NCBI GenBank assembly: GCA_052168315.1
Contig: JBQLZO010000058.1
Location: 1-19,293 of the forward strand
DNA length: 19,293 nt
Origin: JBQLZO01 sp052168315
GTDB lineage: Bacteria > Planctomycetota > Phycisphaerae > Phycisphaerales > UBA1924
Direction: 5' to 3'
In this document: positions 15,353 through 19,293 of the stretch, piece by piece
How positions within the stretch are numbered: position 1 is the stretch's first letter
Layout of the letters: each line of letters begins with the position of its first letter
Position numbers and translations under genes: made by a program
Notes under the pieces: generated by a model
The model's database searches: none
Seen by the model: the letters and a program-made list of their open reading frames with translations, nothing else
Told to the model about the DNA's origin: nothing

Positions 15353-16804
15353 TCACACCACCAACTCCGCCCCCTTCTCCACCGACACCGGCAGCCCCTC
15401 CGCCTCCTTCAGATCCTCCGGCTCCAGCGCTGTCAGCGGGCTCAGCTCGATCACGCACTCGGCCGCGCCGCTCTCCCGGCGCGGCACACGCACGCCCGCC
15501 CGCTCCAGCCACCGCGCCGCCCGCTCGGACTGCAGAGCCCGGCTCGTCAACGGCGAGTCCGCACCCTCCGCGTTCTTGATCGGCGCGAACTCCTCCTCGC
15601 GGATCGTCTCGTACACGATCGAAGATTCGCACAGCGGCAGCGCATCGAACACGAAGGTCTCCAGCTTCACCGCGTTCGGCTCCCGCGGCGACACCGCCTC
15701 GCCGGTCTCCGGATCCACGAAGTCCACCTTCTTGTCCGCGCGGTGCAGCGGCAGCGCGAACCCATCCGGCGAATCGTTGAGCGATTCCACGAACCCGACG
15801 CCGATCATGTGGATCGCGATCGACCCCGCGTTGAACCGCAGCGCCCCGCCATCATCCCGCGCCGACGCAAGCTCCTCCGGAAGATCCGAGTACTCGATCA
15901 CCCGCGTCTTCCCGCCAGCCCGGCAGAACACCCCCACGCGCTCGCCCGCGTTCGCCTTGGCCACCATCTTCGAAGACATCTGCCCCGAAGAGTCCGGCGC
16001 CCCGGCGTGCAGCCCGATGAACACCGGGTCGATCACCTTCGCCAGCGGGTTGTCGATCTGCGTGTACGAGATGTGCTCGACCCCGCGCCGCCGCATGTCA
16101 CCGATCGCGCCCGAACCCCACAGCGCCCGCAGCGAGCCGCCGTGCCCATCCGGGTTCGTCGCCACGGAGCACCGCGATGCCAGCAGCATCCGACCCGTGG
16201 CACGATCGAAGCTCGGCAGCACCCCCTGGTTGAAGAACATCACATCCGCGCGGTCCAGCCCGAAGTACCCGTGCCGCTCGAAGAACGACACCGTGTCCGC
16301 GTGGTTCAAGGGGCTCGTCATGATGTACCACGGGATCCGCACGCCGAACTTCCGCGATGCCGCCAGCACCTGCTCGCCCAGCACCGCGAACAACGCCCGC
16401 CCCGTCACCGGCGTCGCCGGGAAAGTCCCCTTCGGCCCATCGAACCCCAGCCGCGTCCCCTGCCCGCCCGCCACCGTGAACGCGGCCACCTTCCCCGCCC
16501 GCACCAGCGACTCACCAAGCCGGCGCATCGCCCCCGCATCCCACCCTTCCGCAGTGCCATCCGAACGCACCGCGCTGTAGCACGGCGCCGGCGTCAGCTC
16601 ACCCGGATCAACCCCCGCCTCCGGGCGCGAACGCACATACCGATCCACCCACGATGGCACCCGCTCCAGTTCGATCGAGCCCAGCTGCTCCAGCAGCCCG
16701 CTCCGCTCCGCATCGCTGAGCCCATCCCAGAACGCCAGCACATGGCCCTGCCCGATCGACACCAGCCGCTCGCGCATCACTTCCAGTCCCGTCGCAGTGC
16801 CCAT
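15353..16804 (-). CDS. UDP-sugar pyrophosphorylase, UAP1/AGX (UDP-N-acetylglucosamine) type
   Basis: A 483-residue cytoplasmic nucleotidyltransferase that would join UTP and a sugar 1-phosphate. The nucleotide loop is GGQGTRLG (113-120) with PKG (K125), the signature of the UDPGP family. Later blocks, such as YIMTSPLNHADT, FFNQGVLPSFD, ATNPDGHGGSLRAL, YTQIDNPLAKVIDP, RFNAGSIAIH and KLETFVFDALP, match the eukaryote-type UDP-N-acetylglucosamine pyrophosphorylases better than plain UDP-glucose enzymes. Sugar specificity is therefore likely GlcNAc or GalNAc but not proven. ATG at 16804 is chosen because GGAG lies five bases upstream. ATG at 16837 would add 11 residues. A run of C-rich repeats (G-rich in the mRNA) precedes it, and phoU lies 127 bp upstream on the same strand, so the two may share a transcript. 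Confidence 0.9.
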   Translation of the reverse strand: MGTATGLEVMRERLVSIGQGHVLAFWDGLSDAERSGLLEQLGSIELERVPSWVDRYVRSRPEAGVDPGELTPAPCYSAVRSDGTAEGWDAGAMRRLGESLVRAGKVAAFTVAGGQGTRLGFDGPKGTFPATPVTGRALFAVLGEQVLAASRKFGVRIPWYIMTSPLNHADTVSFFERHGYFGLDRADVMFFNQGVLPSFDRATGRMLLASRCSVATNPDGHGGSLRALWGSGAIGDMRRRGVEHISYTQIDNPLAKVIDPVFIGLHAGAPDSSGQMSSKMVAKANAGERVGVFCRAGGKTRVIEYSDLPEELASARDDGGALRFNAGSIAIHMIGVGFVESLNDSPDGFALPLHRADKKVDFVDPETGEAVSPREPNAVKLETFVFDALPLCESSIVYETIREEEFAPIKNAEGADSPLTSRALQSERAARWLERAGVRVPRRESGAAECVIELSPLTALEPEDLKEAEGLPVSVEKGAELVV

Positions 16805-16847
16805 CGCCGCTCCAACTCGATCGAACAACATCAACAATCACACAACA

Positions 16848-16895
16848 CCCCCCCCAACCCCCCCGACAGCCCCAATACCCCCAGCGCCCCCGCCC
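16848..16895. repeat. C-run array in the leader of the pyrophosphorylase gene
   Basis: C runs of 8, 7, 4, 5 and 5 are separated by two to five other bases. The minus strand, which is the mRNA sense for both phoU and the pyrophosphorylase, is G-rich and satisfies a G-quadruplex pattern 44 bp upstream of the start codon. Confidence 0.65.
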
Positions 16896-16931
16896 AACCG
16901 CGCCCTGAACGCCCCCGCGCGCCCACGCGAT

Positions 16932-17696
16932 TCATCCCTCCCCGCTCGACCCCGTCCCCGGCGTCCGCGAGTCATCCGGATCCTCCGGAGAACTCCATTG
17001 GTCCGCCCGATGCCGCACGATCTTCCCGGATTGCACATACAGCACCTGCTCCGCGATGTTCGTGCAGTGGTCGGCCATCCGCCCCAGGCTCGCCGCCACC
17101 CGGTTCAGCGCGAACGCGAAGTCCACCGTCTGCGTACCACGCGAGAGCTGCTCCTCCACATCCCGCATGATCGCCTGCTTGAACCCCTCAGTCGCATCAT
17201 CCGACGCCAGCACCAGCCGCGCCGCATCCGAGTCCATGTGCGCAAACGCCCCGTTCGTCGACGACATGATCCCGATCACCGAGTTCGCCAGCACCCGGAA
17301 CTTCGCCGGCGGCGCGGCACGCTCATCCGCGAATGACTCGATCCGCTCCGCGATATACACCGCGAGATCCGCGATCCGCTCGAACTCGTTGTTCACCTTC
17401 ACGATCGTCAGGATCATCCGAAGCTCACGCTCCGGAATCGTGCACGCGATCGCCGCGATCTGCTGCAGCAGCTCCACGGCCGCACGTTCGATCCGCACAT
17501 CCTCACGGTCGATCGCCGCATCCCGCTCGATCACCACCCCCGCCTTCTGAGCATCCCCATCGAACACCGCCTCCACCGCGTGCTCGACCATCCACTGCAC
17601 CTCCGACCCCTGGCGAGCCAGACGCCGGCGCAGCGACTCAACCCCATCGATCAACGCCCGAGGATCGCACGACAGATTCGGTTCCGAGCCGCCCAT
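16932..17696 (-). CDS. phoU: Phosphate-signalling protein PhoU
   Basis: A 254-residue, all-helical cytoplasmic regulator that links the Pst phosphate transporter to the PhoR/PhoB two-component system and restrains phosphate uptake. Two related three-helix halves are visible. The metal-binding motifs are in VNNEFERIADLAVYIAERI (about 101-119, with E106 and D110) and in LGRMADHCTNIAEQVLY (204-220, with D209 and E216). The C-terminal 25 residues are an unstructured Ser/Pro/Asp tail beyond the usual length. The ATG at 17696 is preceded by a G-rich GGATGGGGGG that can serve as a ribosome binding site. No pst, phoR or phoB gene is in the window, so phoU stands apart from its usual operon here. The pyrophosphorylase gene follows downstream on the same strand. 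Confidence 0.93.
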   Translation of the reverse strand: MGGSEPNLSCDPRALIDGVESLRRRLARQGSEVQWMVEHAVEAVFDGDAQKAGVVIERDAAIDREDVRIERAAVELLQQIAAIACTIPERELRMILTIVKVNNEFERIADLAVYIAERIESFADERAAPPAKFRVLANSVIGIMSSTNGAFAHMDSDAARLVLASDDATEGFKQAIMRDVEEQLSRGTQTVDFAFALNRVAASLGRMADHCTNIAEQVLYVQSGKIVRHRADQWSSPEDPDDSRTPGTGSSGEG

Positions 17697-17956
17697 CCCC
17701 CCATCCTATCGCCACCCCCGCCCGCGGGGCGGGAAAGCAGCAGAGCACCAGAACAGCAGAACAACAGATCCAGAGACACAGTGCCCGCCCCCTCCAGCAT
17801 CACCCCACCGATCCAAGCCCCGCCCCGCCAGACAGCACCCCACACCCAACATCTGCCATCTGCTGCTCTGCTGTTCCGCTGCTCTCCCACCCGCTGCTTC
17901 GCTGCCCTCTCCTCTATCATCCCCCCCGCACGCCCCATCATCCCAGGAGCCTCCCC
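17697..17956. other. Divergent phoU-eno spacer with degenerate CTG-rich inverted repeat
   Basis: A G+C hairpin (CCGCCC/GGGCGG, about 17718-17732) lies next to phoU. The arms at 17737-17770 and 17851-17885 consist of CAG/CTG-like 5-7 bp units (such as CAGCAGAGCA and TGCTGCTCTG) in opposite orientation, forming an imperfect long inverted repeat around an 80-nt centre. A TATCAT at 17915-17920 could be a -10 box for eno. Confidence 0.5.
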
Positions 17957-19261
17957 ATGTCCGCTTTCCAGATCGAAGCCATCCACGCACGACAGATCCT
18001 CGATTCACGCGGCAACCCGACGCTTGAGGTCGAGGTCGCCCTGCTGGGCGGTGCCGGCGGACGCGCCGCCGTCCCGTCCGGCGCTTCCACCGGCGAGAAC
18101 GAGGCCGTGGAACTCCGCGATGGCGACAAGGAGCACTACCTCGGCAAGTCCGTGCACCAGGCCGTCGACCATGTGAACTTCCAGATCGCCGAATCCCTCG
18201 AAGGGCTCGATGCGCGCGACCAGGAGCACATCGACCAGACCATGCTCCAGCTCGACGGCACGCCCAACAAGGCCACCCTCGGCGCCAACGCCATCCTCGG
18301 CGTCTCCATGGCCATCGCGCACGCCGCCGCCGCGCAGTCCGAGCTCCCCCTCTACCGCTACCTCGGCGGCACCGGCGCCAAAACCCTCCCCGTCCCCATG
18401 CTCAACATCCTCAACGGCGGCAAGCACGCCGACAACACCGTCGACTTCCAAGAGTTCATGATCCAGCCATGGGGCTTCGAGCGCTTCGAGGATGCGCTCC
18501 GCGCCGGCGTCGAGATCTACCACACCCTCAAGGGCGTGCTCAAGAAGCGCGGCATGTCCACCGCCGTCGGCGATGAGGGCGGCTTCGCCCCCAACCTCGC
18601 CGACAACGAGGATGCGCTCAAGGTCATCGAAGAGGCCACCGAGAAGGCCGGATACAAGTGGGGCGAGCAGATCTTCGTCGCCCTCGACCCGGCAACCTCA
18701 GAACTCTGGAACGAGGCCGAGAAGGATGGCAAGAAGGGCTACAAGTTCTTCTCATCCTCGCAGGAGATCATCTCGACGGATGACCTCATCTCCATCTGGG
18801 CCGACTGGTGCAAGAAGTACCCCATCCGCTCGATCGAAGATGGCCTGGCCGAGAACGACTGGGAAGGCTGGGCCAAGCTCACGGCCAAGCTCGGCGACAA
18901 CGTCCAGCTCGTCGGCGATGACCTCTTCGTCACCAACGCCAAGTTCGTCGCCCGCGGCATCAAGGAAAGGTCCGCCAACGCCGTGCTGGTGAAGGTCAAC
19001 CAGATCGGTACCCTCTCCGAAACCTTCGACACCGTGAACCTCGCCATGCGGAACAACTTCGCCTGCGTGCTCTCGCACCGCTCAGGCGAAACCGAGGATG
19101 CCACGATCGCCGACATCGCCGTCGCCACCAACTGCGGCCAGATCAAAACCGGCGCACCCTGCCGCTCCGACCGCAACGCGAAGTACAACCAACTCCTCCG
19201 CATCGCCGAGGAACTCGGCGATGATGGCGTCTACGGCGCCCTCACCTGGAACCGAGGCTGA
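17957..19261 (+). CDS. eno: Enolase (phosphopyruvate hydratase)
   Basis: Enolase interconverts 2-phosphoglycerate and phosphoenolpyruvate in glycolysis. It is cytoplasmic and, in many bacteria, also part of the RNA degradosome. The 434-residue product is full length. It begins with the family N-terminus (IEAIHARQILDSRGNPTLEV) and has the flexible loop PSGASTGENEA. The catalytic acid region is GDEGGFAPN (E207), magnesium ligands are D244, E294 and D321 (GDDLFVTN), the catalytic lysine is K346 (LVKVNQIGT), and the signature SHRSGETED follows. The ATG at 17957 has GGAG seven bases upstream. An open reading extension back into the phoU region is an antisense artefact. Immediately after the TGA the window ends in a C-run array. 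Confidence 0.98.
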   Translation: MSAFQIEAIHARQILDSRGNPTLEVEVALLGGAGGRAAVPSGASTGENEAVELRDGDKEHYLGKSVHQAVDHVNFQIAESLEGLDARDQEHIDQTMLQLDGTPNKATLGANAILGVSMAIAHAAAAQSELPLYRYLGGTGAKTLPVPMLNILNGGKHADNTVDFQEFMIQPWGFERFEDALRAGVEIYHTLKGVLKKRGMSTAVGDEGGFAPNLADNEDALKVIEEATEKAGYKWGEQIFVALDPATSELWNEAEKDGKKGYKFFSSSQEIISTDDLISIWADWCKKYPIRSIEDGLAENDWEGWAKLTAKLGDNVQLVGDDLFVTNAKFVARGIKERSANAVLVKVNQIGTLSETFDTVNLAMRNNFACVLSHRSGETEDATIADIAVATNCGQIKTGAPCRSDRNAKYNQLLRIAEELGDDGVYGALTWNRG

Positions 19262-19293
19262 CCCCCCCAGCCCCCCCCAGCCCCCCCAGCCCT
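19262..19293. repeat. C-run array starting directly after the eno stop
   Basis: C runs of 7, 8, 7 and at least 3 are separated by AG and begin on the first base after TGA. The array is cut by the window edge. It shares its layout with the one after the VKOR-DsbA stop at 14226. Confidence 0.75.

Noticed and set aside
15338..17170. 610-codon plus-strand open frame across the pyrophosphorylase and phoU
   Set aside because: It is Arg/His/Pro-rich shadow sequence. The minus strand encodes recognisable proteins.
17333..17956. Upstream extension of enolase
   Set aside because: The conserved enolase N-terminus starts at 17957 with a good ribosome binding site. The extension is antisense to phoU and crosses repeats.
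1..19293. Depletion of CTCGAG sites as evidence of an active endonuclease
   Set aside because: By eye there are eight sites (near 1930, 1972, 7976, 8633, 8980, 9182, 10529 and 13968), about what base composition predicts. None falls within the restriction-modification genes, but that is not significant.
1..19293. CRISPR array among the repeats
   Set aside because: The repeats are 7-bp units or C runs without 20-40 bp repeats and unique spacers, and no cas gene is present.

Overview
The window is G+C-rich bacterial chromosome, with coding third positions mostly C or G and long C runs in the spacers. It suggests a planctomycete-like organism, perhaps Phycisphaerae. The basis is the overall style, the VKOR-DsbA fusion, the eukaryote-type UDP-sugar pyrophosphorylase and abundant degenerate spacer repeats. 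This placement is an inference, because the window holds no rRNA or other phylogenetic marker. I see no tRNA, rRNA, CRISPR array or transposase.

Layout. (1) 149-2874: three same-strand genes form a phage-packaging-like cassette: a small unknown protein, a terminase-small-subunit-like protein and a terminase large subunit. No capsid, portal or integrase gene is visible. (2) 3018-4710: a convergent, lower-G+C restriction-modification pair. A PaeR7I/XhoI-type endonuclease overlaps a TSPPY-type DNA methyltransferase by 35 bp at their 3' ends. (3) 4810-6923: a membrane-anchored orphan and metK, both on the minus strand, with a metK terminator between them. (4) 7622-9307: a 561-residue protein I cannot assign, followed by a strong hairpin terminator. 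(5) 10016-15235: a plus-strand run of a sigma-54-dependent activator, a VKOR-DsbA membrane disulfide oxidase and a secreted dienelactone-hydrolase-like enzyme. (6) 15353-17696: a UDP-N-acetylglucosamine-type pyrophosphorylase and phoU on the minus strand. (7) 17957-19261: eno.

The housekeeping genes are methionine activation, glycolysis, phosphate signalling, UDP-sugar synthesis and envelope disulfide formation. They do not form one pathway. The phage-like cassette and the restriction-modification pair are the accessory part.

The most unusual signals are non-coding. A dispersed element is built from blocks of four 7-bp units (consensus [TCG]G[AG]T[GC]CC). It occurs three times: twice touching the stop codon of a minus-strand gene (metK, and the pyrophosphorylase) and once in frame inside the terminase gene. 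A second class, runs of seven to eight C separated by AA or AG, begins on the first base after the TGA stop of two plus-strand genes (the VKOR fusion and eno). Similar runs lie in the leaders of two others. On the opposite strand these runs fit the G-quadruplex pattern.
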